Below are positions 43,988-52,979 of a DNA stretch of 64,000 bases, piece by piece. The notes beneath the pieces were generated by a model. The model saw only the letters and a list, made by a program, of their open reading frames with translations. It was not told the origin of the DNA and ran no database searches. The number at the start of each line of letters is the position of its first letter. Position 1 is the first letter of the stretch. The stretch comes from Paramixta manurensis (lineage in GTDB: Bacteria > Pseudomonadota > Gammaproteobacteria > Enterobacterales > Enterobacteriaceae): positions 1,674,001 through 1,738,000 of the forward strand of contig NZ_CP054212.1 of assembly GCF_013285385.1 (NCBI RefSeq), in the 5' to 3' direction. Both the position numbers and the translations under genes were made by a program.

Positions 43988-45139
43988 ATGTCCACCTGGT
44001 CTCGTCCTGTCATTTTGCTGCTCTGCGGCTTGCTGTTGTTGACGGTTTCTATCGCCGTGCTCAACACGTTGGTTCCACTTTGGCTAACGCACGATGCATT
44101 ACCCACCTGGCAGGTCGGTATGGTGAGTTCGTCCTACTACACCGGGAACCTGGCAGGAACATTATTGGCCGGTTGGCTCATCAAACGTCTGGGCTTTAAT
44201 CAGGCCTATTACCTTGCATCGGCAGTGTTCGCCATCGCGACGGCGATGCTGGGTTTGAGTAGCGGCTTCCACGCATGGACATTATGGCGTTTTGTTGCCG
44301 GGATCGGCTGCGCCTGGATTTGGGTCGTGGTGGAAAGCGCGTTGTTATGCAGCGGCACCGTACGTAACCGTGGCCGTCTGTTGGCAGCGTATATGATTGT
44401 TTATTACCTCGGTACCGTGGCCGGGCAGTTATTAGTGAGCAAAGTCTCTACCGAGTTGTTGCACGTCCTGCCGTGGGTGACCGGCGTGGTGGTCGCCGCG
44501 ATTCTGCCGCTGGTGTTTACCAAAATCACTGCGCACGGTAACGATGAGGAGGCAGCCGCTGGTCGTATGTGGCCGATGTTGCGTCGCCGTAGTTCCCGCT
44601 TGGGGATTAATGGCTGCATCATTTCCGGCATCGTGCTGGGCTCATTGTATGGCCTGATGCCGCTGTACTTATCTCACCAAGGCATGAGTGATGCCACTGT
44701 TGGTTACTGGATGGCGCTGCTTGTCAGTTCCGGTATCGTTGGGCAATGGCCGGTAGGGCGGCTGGCGGATCGCTTTGGGCGTCTTTTGGTACTGCGAGTG
44801 CAGGTGTTTGTGGTCATTTTAGGCGCTATCGCGATGCTGAGTAACGCGGCAATGGCGCCCGCGCTGTTCGTGCTCGGCTGTGCCGGCTTTACCTTGTACC
44901 CGGTTGCGATGTCGTGGGCGTGTGAAACGGTGGCGCACCATGAATTGGTGGCGATGAATCAGGCGTTACTGTTGAGCTATACTATCGGTAGTTTGGTGGG
45001 GCCGAGCATGACGTCACTGCTAATGCAAAGTTATTCAGACCGTTTGCTGTTTGTGATGATTGCGGTTGTCGCGCTGGTCTATCTCATTATGCTGTTACGC
45101 AAAGCCGACCAGCATGCCACGCCGGTGGCGCATGCCTGA
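43988..45139 (+). CDS. ycaD: MFS transporter YcaD
   Basis: This is a major facilitator superfamily inner-membrane protein of unknown substrate. From the ATG at 43988 (MSTWSRPVILLLCGLL) it has 383 residues, against 382 in E. coli; a longer frame from 43904 lacks support. It has twelve predicted helices. The loop 2-3 motif is AGWLIKRLGFNQAYYLAS, the loop 8-9 motif GRLADRFGRLLVLR. The YcaD-type central segment RRRSSRLGINGCIISGIVLGSLYGLMPLYL is present. It converges on pflA, with a perfect hairpin between. Confidence 0.94.
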   Translation: MSTWSRPVILLLCGLLLLTVSIAVLNTLVPLWLTHDALPTWQVGMVSSSYYTGNLAGTLLAGWLIKRLGFNQAYYLASAVFAIATAMLGLSSGFHAWTLWRFVAGIGCAWIWVVVESALLCSGTVRNRGRLLAAYMIVYYLGTVAGQLLVSKVSTELLHVLPWVTGVVVAAILPLVFTKITAHGNDEEAAAGRMWPMLRRRSSRLGINGCIISGIVLGSLYGLMPLYLSHQGMSDATVGYWMALLVSSGIVGQWPVGRLADRFGRLLVLRVQVFVVILGAIAMLSNAAMAPALFVLGCAGFTLYPVAMSWACETVAHHELVAMNQALLLSYTIGSLVGPSMTSLLMQSYSDRLLFVMIAVVALVYLIMLLRKADQHATPVAHA

Positions 45140-45143
45140 TACG

Positions 45144-45173
45144 CAACGCGGGGCCATTCCTGACCCCGCGTTG
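45144..45173. terminator. bidirectional terminator between ycaD and pflA
   Basis: CAACGCGGGG and CCCCGCGTTG form a perfect 10-base stem with a 10-base loop between the convergent stops at 45139 and 45184. Confidence 0.8.
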
Positions 45174-45183
45174 GGTTTACTAT

Positions 45184-45924
45184 TTAATACATCACGTTGT
45201 GACCGTATCCTTCCAGAATACTTTTCACGCGATCCATCGTTTCTTTTGTGGGCGGTTTCACACCTTCCAGCTTGTACTCTTCGCCCATTGCTATCCATTT
45301 GTGTTTACCCAGTTCGTGATAGGGTAACAGTTCGATCTTTTCGATATTCCCCATATCGCGGGTAAATTCGCCTAAACGATGTGCGGAATCATCATCATCG
45401 GAATAGCCTGGCACTACCACATAGCGGATCCAGGTACGAATCCCCTTTTTGGCAATATAGCGCGCAAAATCAAGCGTCCGATGGTTAGAGACACCCACCA
45501 AATTCTGGTGGATATCATCGTTCATCTGTTTCAGATCAAGCATCACCAAATCGGTGACCTCAAGTAATTCATCAATGACCGGATCGTAACGGCGGACAAA
45601 GCCATTTGTATCCAGACAGGTATGAATACCCTCTGCTCTACAAGCGCGAAACCAGTCACGAACAAACTCCGCCTGCAATATTGCCTCGCCGCCGGAGGCG
45701 GTTACGCCACCGCCAGACGCATTCATAAAATGGCGATAGGAAACCACATCTTTCATCAACTCCTCAACGGTCACTTCCTTACCGCCATGCGTATCCCAGG
45801 TATCGCGATTGTGGCAATACAGGCAGCGCATCAGGCAGCCCTGGAAGAAGGTGATAAAGCGAATGCCCGGACCGTCAACGGTGCCGCACGATTCAAATGA
45901 GTGAATACGACCGGTTACTGACAT
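45184..45924 (-). CDS. pflA: pyruvate formate-lyase 1 activating enzyme
   Basis: This radical SAM enzyme installs the glycyl radical on PflB under anaerobic conditions. It has 246 residues. The 4Fe-4S cysteines are in GCLMRCLYCHNRD (C-x3-C-x2-C). SAM contacts are near ASGGEAILQAEFV. It follows pflB after a terminator and a 170-base gap, so it probably has its own promoter, as in E. coli. Confidence 0.97.
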   Translation of the reverse strand: MSVTGRIHSFESCGTVDGPGIRFITFFQGCLMRCLYCHNRDTWDTHGGKEVTVEELMKDVVSYRHFMNASGGGVTASGGEAILQAEFVRDWFRACRAEGIHTCLDTNGFVRRYDPVIDELLEVTDLVMLDLKQMNDDIHQNLVGVSNHRTLDFARYIAKKGIRTWIRYVVVPGYSDDDDSAHRLGEFTRDMGNIEKIELLPYHELGKHKWIAMGEEYKLEGVKPPTKETMDRVKSILEGYGHNVMY

Positions 45925-46001
45925 TGCGATGATTTCTCCAAAGTGAACCTACCGAAGTAGGTGACGCAGTCTTGTTTACGCTGCGTTAAGTGAAAGTCTG
46001 T

Positions 46002-46036
46002 TTTGCCAGATACCCTGAGTATAGATCTCTGGCAAA
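46002..46036. repeat. inverted repeat upstream of pflA
   Basis: TTTGCCAGA and TCTGGCAAA form a perfect 9-base dyad with a 17-base spacer, between the pflB terminator and the pflA start. It may be an operator or a leader hairpin. Confidence 0.6.
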
Positions 46037-46051
46037 GCAGGCTGTTGATAA

Positions 46052-46076
46052 AAAGGCTCCATAAATGGAGCCTTTA
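46052..46076 (-). terminator. pflB terminator
   Basis: On the minus strand AAAGGCTCCAT pairs with ATGGAGCCTTT and runs into a T tract, 21 bases after the pflB stop. Confidence 0.9.
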
Positions 46077-46096
46077 GCATTAGCCGAACCGTCAGA

Positions 46097-48379
46097 TTAC
46101 AGTGACTGTGTGAAAGTACGGGTAATGACGTCTTGCTGTTGCTCTTTGGTCAGCGAGTTAAAGCGCACCGCATAACCTGATACGCGAATGGTCAACTGCG
46201 GATATTTTTCCGGATGATCCATCGCATCTAACAGCATTTCACGGTTCATTACGTTGACGTTAAGGTGCTGGCCGCCTTCAATGCTGGCTTCATGATGGAA
46301 ATAACCGTCCATCAGACCCGCCAGGTTGGTTTTACGCACTTCATCGTCTTTGCCCAGCGCATTAGGAACGATAGAGAAAGTGTAAGAGATACCATCTTTC
46401 GCGTAGGCAAACGGCAGTTTAGCAACGGAAGTCAGTGAGGCGACTGCGCCTTTCTGATCGCGCCCATGCATTGGGTTAGCGCCTGGGCCAAACGGCGCGC
46501 CGGCACGACGACCATCCGGGGTATTACCGGTTTTCTTACCGTAAACCACGTTAGAAGTGATGGTCAGAACCGATTGAGTTGGTACTGCATGGCGATAAGT
46601 GGTCAGCTTCTGAATTTTCTTCATGAAACGTTCAACCAAGTCACATGCCAGGTCATCAACGCGCGGATCGTTATTACCGAACTGCGGATATTCACCTTCG
46701 ATTTCAAAATCGGTCGCTAAACCATCTTCGTCACGAATGGGTTTCACTTTGGCATATTTAATGGCGGAAAGGGAGTCAGCAGCAACCGACAGACCCGCGA
46801 TACCACATGCCATGGTGCGATAAACATCACGGTCGTGCAGTGCCATCAGTGACGCTTCGTAGCTATATTTATCATGCATGTAATGGATGATATTCAGCGC
46901 GGTGACATACTGTTTAGCCAACCAATCCATGAAGTGATCCATACGCGCCATGACGGTGTCAAAATCCAACACTGCATCCGTAATTGGCGCTTCTTTCGGA
47001 CCTACCTGCATTTTCAGTTTTTCATCTACGCCGCCGTTAATGGCATACAACATGGTTTTTGCCAGGTTTGCGCGAGCGCCGAAGAACTGCATTTGTTTAC
47101 CAACAATCATTGGGCTAACGCAGCAAGCGATAGCGTAATCATCATTGTTGAAGTCAGGACGCATCAAGTCATCGTTTTCATACTGCACAGATGACGTATC
47201 GATAGAGACTTTCGCCGCGAATTTTTTAAAGTTCAACGGCAGTTTTTCTGACCAAAGAATGGTCATATTGGGCTCTGGTGAAGGCCCCATGGTGTACAGC
47301 GTGTTGAGGAAACGGAAGCTGTTTTTGGTAACCAGCGTACGGCCATCAACACCCATACCTGCCAGTGATTCAGTAGCCCAAATCGGGTCGCCAGAGAACA
47401 ACTCATCATATTCTGGCGTACGCAGGAAACGTACCATGCGCAGTTTCATCACCAAGTGGTCAATCAGTTCTTGTGCTTCTTGCTCGTTGATTTTGCCCGC
47501 TTTCAGATCACGTTCGATATAGATATCAAGGAACGTCGATACGCGACCAAAGGACATTGCGGCGCCATTCTGCGATTTAACCGCAGCCAGGTAGCCAAAG
47601 TAAGTCCACTGAACCGCTTCTTGCGCGTTGGTTGCCGGCGCTGAGATATCGTAGCCATATTTAGCCGCCATCTCTTTAATCTGAGCCAGCGCACGATGTT
47701 GGTCGGCAATCTCTTCACGCAGACGAATGGTGGCTTCCAGATTAACGCCATTTTCCAGGTCGCTTTGCAGCGATGTGAACTGGGCAAATTTGTCCTTCAT
47801 CAGGAAATCAATACCGTACAGCGCAATACGACGATAGTCACCAATAATACGACCACGTCCATACGCATCCGGCAAACCGGTCAGAACGCCTGATTTACGG
47901 CAGCGGAGAATATCAGGGGTATAAACATCAAATACACCCTGGTTATGCGTTTTGCGGTACTCGGTGAAGATATTCTTCAGGTTGGCATCCAGTTCGCGAC
48001 CATAAACCTTACAAGAACCTTCGACCATTTTGATGCCGCCAAATGGAATAATGGCGCGTTTTAGTGGTGCTTCAGTCTGTAGGCCAACAATTTTTTCCAG
48101 CGTTTTATTGATGTAACCTGCGTCATGGGAAGTGATGGTTGAGGCCAGGTCGGTGTCGAAATCTACCGGAGCGTGGGTGCGGTTTTCGATTTTAATGCCT
48201 TCCAGCACGCTATCCCACAGCGAGCTGGTTGCCTGGGTCGCGCCCGCCAGAAAGGTTTCATCGCCTTCATATGGTGTGTAGTTTTTCTGGATAAAATCAC
48301 GAACGTTTACCGCATTCTGCCATTCGCCTTCAGCGAAATTTGCCCAGCCTGCAGCCAATTTTTCGTTTAGCTCGGTCAT
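46097..48379 (-). CDS. pflB: formate C-acetyltransferase (pyruvate formate-lyase)
   Basis: This is the glycyl radical enzyme that turns pyruvate and CoA into formate and acetyl-CoA during fermentation. The 760 residues equal E. coli PflB. The adjacent active-site cysteines lie in IACCVSP, and the radical glycine lies in RVSGYAVRF, 25 residues from the end. It lies about 90 bases downstream of focA, which exports its formate product, and upstream of pflA, which activates it. Confidence 0.98.
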   Translation of the reverse strand: MTELNEKLAAGWANFAEGEWQNAVNVRDFIQKNYTPYEGDETFLAGATQATSSLWDSVLEGIKIENRTHAPVDFDTDLASTITSHDAGYINKTLEKIVGLQTEAPLKRAIIPFGGIKMVEGSCKVYGRELDANLKNIFTEYRKTHNQGVFDVYTPDILRCRKSGVLTGLPDAYGRGRIIGDYRRIALYGIDFLMKDKFAQFTSLQSDLENGVNLEATIRLREEIADQHRALAQIKEMAAKYGYDISAPATNAQEAVQWTYFGYLAAVKSQNGAAMSFGRVSTFLDIYIERDLKAGKINEQEAQELIDHLVMKLRMVRFLRTPEYDELFSGDPIWATESLAGMGVDGRTLVTKNSFRFLNTLYTMGPSPEPNMTILWSEKLPLNFKKFAAKVSIDTSSVQYENDDLMRPDFNNDDYAIACCVSPMIVGKQMQFFGARANLAKTMLYAINGGVDEKLKMQVGPKEAPITDAVLDFDTVMARMDHFMDWLAKQYVTALNIIHYMHDKYSYEASLMALHDRDVYRTMACGIAGLSVAADSLSAIKYAKVKPIRDEDGLATDFEIEGEYPQFGNNDPRVDDLACDLVERFMKKIQKLTTYRHAVPTQSVLTITSNVVYGKKTGNTPDGRRAGAPFGPGANPMHGRDQKGAVASLTSVAKLPFAYAKDGISYTFSIVPNALGKDDEVRKTNLAGLMDGYFHHEASIEGGQHLNVNVMNREMLLDAMDHPEKYPQLTIRVSGYAVRFNSLTKEQQQDVITRTFTQSL

Positions 48380-48468
48380 ATCATACCTACCTTATACTAT
48401 GGAGTTCTTTTACGTCCGGTTGCAGCCGGAAGGGCGGAAACCGGTTCAAATAGCGTGCTTACGCGACG

Positions 48469-49332
48469 TTAGTGTTTAACTTCATCACTACCGCGCAGGT
48501 AAATAACCCAATACGTTAATCCTACCAATAACCCACCGCCGATAATGTTGCCAATCGTCACCGGAATCAGGTTAGCGGTAATAAAATTGCTGACCGTCAA
48601 AGCGGGAAATTGTGCGGCGCTGGCACCGGTAAGATGCCAAAATTCAGGAGAAGCGAAATCACGTACTACGATGCCCATCGGGATCATGAACATATTGGCG
48701 ATGCTGTGCTCAAAACCGCTGGCGACGAACATGCCGACCGGTAATACCATCGCTAACATTTTGTCCGTCAGGCTGCGGCCTGAGTAACTCATCCAAACGG
48801 CTAAACACACCATCAAGTTTGCCAGTGTGCCGAGGCAAACGGCTTCAAGGAATGTATGGTGCATTTTGTGGTCGGCGGTTTGCAGCACATTCATGCCCCA
48901 CGCGCCATTATCAACCATATACTCGCCGGAGAACCAAATTAGCGCGACAAAAAATAACGCGCCAATTAGGTTCCCTACGTAGACGTTAAGCCAGTTTTTG
49001 GCTAGTTGGCCCCATGTAATGCGCCCGCTGGCTTTTGCTACCACGGTTAACACGGTCGACGTAAATAAATCCGCGCCGCAAACCACCACCAGCATTAAAC
49101 CAAGGGAGAAACAAATACCGCCGATCAATTTTGCTAACCCGTAAGGAACGGTGCCCGTACCGGTCGTGGCGGTAATATAGAAAACAAACGCGATGGAAAT
49201 AAAAACGCCAGCCGTAATAGCTAAAAAGAACGTTGTGAGAGGATGTTTTGTTGCTTTGTAGACACCAGCATCTTCTGCCACTTTGGCCATTGCTGCCGGT
49301 AATAAAAGATCAAAAAGGTTGTCAGTTTTCAC
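48469..49332 (-). CDS. focA: formate transporter FocA
   Basis: This is a pentameric inner-membrane formate channel of the FNT family. The frame extends to 49374, but the GTG at 49332 (MKTDNLFDLLLPAAMAKVAEDAG) with cggag upstream matches the conserved N-terminus and gives 287 residues. It has six helices. The FNT hallmarks KASGRITWGQLAKNW and the HSIANMF segment with the central histidine are present. It is first in focA-pflB. An FNR-like site lies about 60 bases upstream of the start. Confidence 0.96.
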   Translation of the reverse strand: MKTDNLFDLLLPAAMAKVAEDAGVYKATKHPLTTFFLAITAGVFISIAFVFYITATTGTGTVPYGLAKLIGGICFSLGLMLVVVCGADLFTSTVLTVVAKASGRITWGQLAKNWLNVYVGNLIGALFFVALIWFSGEYMVDNGAWGMNVLQTADHKMHHTFLEAVCLGTLANLMVCLAVWMSYSGRSLTDKMLAMVLPVGMFVASGFEHSIANMFMIPMGIVVRDFASPEFWHLTGASAAQFPALTVSNFITANLIPVTIGNIIGGGLLVGLTYWVIYLRGSDEVKH

Positions 49333-49374
49333 ACTAACGCTCTCCGGAATCAGTAGACGAAGTGATACTAACAA

Positions 49375-49740
49375 AGGAGTATAGGGTAAAATTTGATGTG
49401 GATCATATAGCGTAGGGTAATTGGGGCGTTTAGCCTTGTTATTTATAAGGTTTTTAACCCTAATCTATTGAAATAAAACATAAAAAAATAGTTTAAAATA
49501 TATTATAAAATTTGAAAAAGGCACTATTTACTTATTGGGAAAAGTAATGAAAAAGAGGGTTATTTTTAATAAATGTAACCTCTAACGATTTTACGCGATT
49601 AAAGTTAACTTTTTATTTACTTTTGCAGAATGTCGGGCCGTTATTTAGGAAATGCTATGCGCTTCTAATAATCTGTAAACATTATCCGGGCCTGATAATG
49701 TCGTGGCGACAGTGACGTCGCCACGATACTACGATTGCAT
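49375..49740 (-). promoter_or_regulatory. focA-pflB promoter region, AT-rich
   Basis: This is a 366-base gene-free stretch. TTGAT-gtgg-ATCAT at 49393-49406 is one base from the FNR consensus. About 49440-49560 is strikingly AT-rich, with A and T tracts suited to IHF or nucleoid-protein binding. E. coli focA-pflB has several promoters controlled by FNR, ArcA, NarL and IHF, spread over a region that reaches into ycaO. No gene is visible. Confidence 0.6.
49393..49406. promoter_or_regulatory. FNR-like site upstream of focA
   Basis: TTGAT-gtgg-ATCAT matches TTGATnnnnATCAA at 9 of 10 positions and lies 61-74 bases before the focA start codon. E. coli focA-pflB is FNR-activated. Confidence 0.6.
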
Positions 49741-51498
49741 TTATTTCCAATAACGGCGTTTCGCCACCTGCAATTTCTCATAGGCGGCAAGTAAGGCCTG
49801 ATGAGCCGGGAAGGCGACCAAATTCTCATCTACTGGCGGCAAACCATAGAACGGTGCTTCGCCGCTAATGGCAGCGGAAGCGGCTTCGACGGCTTCGCTG
49901 CCATACATGCGAACAAAGGCATGATGGTACTGTAGCGGGTCGCGATCTTCTTCCTGGCTTAGCAGCAGTAATGTTTGCAGGCACCGGTAAAAATTGGCGC
50001 GTTCAGCACTGAACACCGAGCTGTTAAACTCCATTGTCCACTCGGTCCAAATCAGGGCTTGTTCCGTGTCACCGCCTGCTAATGCCAGCAACGCTTTTAG
50101 CTCACCAATACGTAGCGTGTACCAGCCGTTATCTTTACCGGTTGCCAGACCTAGTAACTCGCGTACACGGGTAAAATCATCATGTCCCTCGTCATCTAAA
50201 CGCTGAATAAGCGCAAGATAGTCATCCGCTGGCCAATCACTGGCGGGCAATGCCAACAACGTTTTCCGCAGGGAAGCGCCCATATTGTTATTGGCCAGCA
50301 GTAGATCTTCCGCCGGATAAATATCCGACATGCCTGGCACCACAATTCGGCAGGCGTAAACGTCCAAATGCTGGTAATCAGCGATATACACCTCTTGGTT
50401 TTCGCTGTTAAAAATGTTCATTAATGTCGCGAACTCTTCTTCGGTACTGCCATCGAAACGCCAGTCAACAAAAGGATAATCCGCGTCATCTTTAAACATA
50501 TCCCATGAAATCAAACCGCTGGAGTCGATAAAGTGAGTTTCCAGGTTTGCGTGTTCGGCAACTTCTTCATCATCAAACGTGGGCGGCGTGAATACATCGA
50601 GATCTTTCAGGCTGCGGCCCTGTAGGAGTTCGGTTACCGTCCGTTCCAATGCCACGCCAAAATCCGGGTGTGCGCCGAAGGAGGCGAAGCAGGTACCGTT
50701 GCTTGGGTTAAACAGTACTACGCATATCACCGGATACTTGCCGCCGAGCGAGGCGTCATAGGCGAAAATAGGGAAGCCTTCGGTTTCGAGGCGGGCAATG
50801 GCCTCCACAACGCCAGGATAGCGCGCCAGTACGGCCTGCGGGATTTCCGGTAAACTGATGGACTCGGCAATAATGCGGTTTTTAATATAGCGTTCAAATA
50901 CTTCGGAAAGCCCCTGTACGCGCGCTTCGTTTGCGGTATTACCGGCGGACATCCCGTTGGAGACATACAGATTGCCGATAATATTCATTGGGATATAAAC
51001 CGTCTGCCCGTCGGATTGGCGCGTAAACGGCAGGGCGCAAATTCCGCGTTCCGCATTACCCGATTGCAGATCGATAAGATCGCTGGCGTTTAGCTCGTTT
51101 TCCGGGTCATAAAACTGACGTAAACCGGCATCAAGAATGCCTTCTGGCAAACGACCATCCTCGGTTAACGGGAACCATTTCTCGTTGGGATAATGTACAA
51201 AGTCGCCTTCGGCAATGGCGTTACCCAGCCAGAAATCAGCAAAAAAGTAGTTGGTGGATAAACGCTCAAAATATTCGCCCAACGCCGAAGCCAGCGCGGC
51301 TTTTTTGCTGGCGCCTTTACCGTTGGTAAAACACAGCGGACAATCGCGGTCACGAATATGCACTGACCAGACGTGAGGAACAGGATTCAGCCAGGAAGCC
51401 TCTTCAATATTGAAGCCGAGATCCTGCAATTTTTGCTGAAAACGTGAGATGGAGTCTTCCAACGCGGCGTCTTTGCCAGGGATAAAAGTTTGCGTCAT
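49741..51498 (-). CDS. ycaO: YcaO cyclodehydratase-superfamily protein
   Basis: This is an ATP-binding YcaO-domain protein. In E. coli YcaO assists beta-methylthiolation of ribosomal protein S12 by RimO. The ATG at 51498 (MTQTFIPGKD) gives 585 residues against 586. The YcaO domain spans about 50-400, with GKGASKKAALASALGEYFERLSTNYFF, SAGNTANEARVQGLSEVFERY and ALERTVTELLQGRSL. A C-terminal tetratricopeptide-like helical domain (about 430-580) follows. No peptide precursor or partner genes stand beside it, so this is the housekeeping type, not a natural-product cluster. ycaP, present next in E. coli, is absent. Confidence 0.96.
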   Translation of the reverse strand: MTQTFIPGKDAALEDSISRFQQKLQDLGFNIEEASWLNPVPHVWSVHIRDRDCPLCFTNGKGASKKAALASALGEYFERLSTNYFFADFWLGNAIAEGDFVHYPNEKWFPLTEDGRLPEGILDAGLRQFYDPENELNASDLIDLQSGNAERGICALPFTRQSDGQTVYIPMNIIGNLYVSNGMSAGNTANEARVQGLSEVFERYIKNRIIAESISLPEIPQAVLARYPGVVEAIARLETEGFPIFAYDASLGGKYPVICVVLFNPSNGTCFASFGAHPDFGVALERTVTELLQGRSLKDLDVFTPPTFDDEEVAEHANLETHFIDSSGLISWDMFKDDADYPFVDWRFDGSTEEEFATLMNIFNSENQEVYIADYQHLDVYACRIVVPGMSDIYPAEDLLLANNNMGASLRKTLLALPASDWPADDYLALIQRLDDEGHDDFTRVRELLGLATGKDNGWYTLRIGELKALLALAGGDTEQALIWTEWTMEFNSSVFSAERANFYRCLQTLLLLSQEEDRDPLQYHHAFVRMYGSEAVEAASAAISGEAPFYGLPPVDENLVAFPAHQALLAAYEKLQVAKRRYWK

Positions 51499-51807
51499 GG
51501 TATCCACTATTTTGTTAAGGGGCATAAAGCGCGCAATGATACGGGTTTTGTTTTACATCTGCTATCAGGCATAAAAAATTTACCTCGCGTTATCCTGCCA
51601 CTTTTCGCGTATTTTTGGCGTGGCTTATTTGTGGTAACCGAAAGCGCCTCACAAAATATCGCGCCTGGTTCTTTTCACCGAACAAGCTGTTGCGGTCGGG
51701 CGCGCAAAAACGTGATCCACGCCTGATAAATGATTGCAGCGCTCCTGGCGCAGTGATAAAACCGATAACAGATTCATAACCGATAGATCTGATAGTGGTG
51801 AGGGGAA
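51499..51807. promoter_or_regulatory. ycaO/serC divergent region
   Basis: This 309-base gap separates the divergent ycaO and serC genes. E. coli serC-aroA is controlled by Lrp and CRP. I saw no strong palindrome or small gene here. The serC ribosome binding site is gaggggaa. Confidence 0.4.
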
Positions 51808-52893
51808 ATGACGCAGGTTTTTAATTTTAGCTCCGGTCCAGCCATGCTGCCGGTAGAAGTACTCCGTCGCGCGGAACAGGAACTCTGTAACTGGAATGGC
51901 CTGGGGACGTCCGTGATGGAGATAAGCCATCGCAGTAAAGAGTTTATGCAGGTTGCGCAAGATGCGGAGAAGGATTTTCGTGATCTGCTAAAAATCCCCT
52001 CCAACTATAAAGTTTTGTTCTGTCATGGCGGCGCCCGTGCGCAATTCGCCGCTGTGCCGATGAATTTACTCGGTCAGGCGAAGAGCGCAGACTATGTTGA
52101 TGGCGGATATTGGGCGCAGAGCGCAATAAAAGAGGCGCATAAATATTGTGTGCCTAATGTGATTGATGCGAAAACCACCGTTGATGGTAAGCGGGCGATT
52201 ACCGCGATGAAGAGCTGGGCGCTGAATGATGATGCCGCCTATGTTCACTTTTGCCCGAATGAAACCATTGATGGGATAGCGATCAACGAGCAGCCGGATT
52301 TTGGTGACAAAGTGGTGGTGGCCGATCTCTCTTCTACTATTCTTTCCCACTCCATTGACGTCACCCGTTACGGCGTGATCTACGCTGGTGCGCAGAAAAA
52401 TATTGGGCCGGCCGGATTAACGCTGGTTATCGTACGGGATGATCTATTAGGTAAAGCCTCGCAGGCGCTGCCTTCGGTTTTGGATTACAGCGTATTGGCG
52501 GAAAACGAGTCCATGTTTAACACGCCGCCAACCTTTGCCTGGTATCTTTCTGGTTTGGTGTTTAAATGGCTGAAAGAGCAGGGCGGCGTGGACGAAATTG
52601 ATAAAGTGAATCAAGCGAAAGCCGATCTGCTTTATGGGGTTATTGATCGCAGTGATTTCTATCGCAATGATGTGGCGGTTGCCAACCGTTCGCGTATGAA
52701 CGTGCCGTTCCAGTTGGCCGATGCCGCGTTGGACAAACGTTTCCTTGAAGAGTCATTTGATGCTGGTCTACATGCGTTGAAAGGCCATCGTGTAGTTGGC
52801 GGGATGCGTGCATCCATCTACAATGCGATGCCGCTGGAAGGGGTGAAGGCATTGACTGATTTTATGGTCGATTTTGAACGCCGCCATGGCTAA
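51808..52893 (+). CDS. serC: phosphoserine aminotransferase
   Basis: This PLP enzyme acts in serine biosynthesis and in the pyridoxine pathway. The 361 residues begin TQVFNFSSGPAMLPVEVL, the hallmark of SerC. The PLP-binding lysine is in YAGAQKNIGPAGLT (about 198), and HGGARAQFAAVP contacts phosphate. It is the first gene of the serC-aroA operon, with a hairpin attenuator between. Confidence 0.98.
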   Translation: MTQVFNFSSGPAMLPVEVLRRAEQELCNWNGLGTSVMEISHRSKEFMQVAQDAEKDFRDLLKIPSNYKVLFCHGGARAQFAAVPMNLLGQAKSADYVDGGYWAQSAIKEAHKYCVPNVIDAKTTVDGKRAITAMKSWALNDDAAYVHFCPNETIDGIAINEQPDFGDKVVVADLSSTILSHSIDVTRYGVIYAGAQKNIGPAGLTLVIVRDDLLGKASQALPSVLDYSVLAENESMFNTPPTFAWYLSGLVFKWLKEQGGVDEIDKVNQAKADLLYGVIDRSDFYRNDVAVANRSRMNVPFQLADAALDKRFLEESFDAGLHALKGHRVVGGMRASIYNAMPLEGVKALTDFMVDFERRHG

Positions 52894-52923
52894 TCAGGCT
52901 CAGTAAGTATTTATGTTGATAAC

Positions 52924-52960
52924 TGAAACCTCGGTGAGCGAGGTTTCATTGCTATTGTTT
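52924..52960 (+). terminator. serC-aroA attenuator hairpin
   Basis: TGAAACCTCG and CGAGGTTTCA form a perfect 10-base stem with a 5-base loop, followed by a T-rich stretch, 30 bases after serC and before aroA. A partial terminator between these genes is known in enteric bacteria. Confidence 0.8.
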
Positions 52961-52979
52961 TATGGAGAGAAGTTTTCGC

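Noticed and set aside
49741..51498. ycaO as part of a modified-peptide (RiPP) cluster
   Set aside because: No precursor peptide, dehydrogenase or transporter gene is adjacent; length and position match the housekeeping YcaO.
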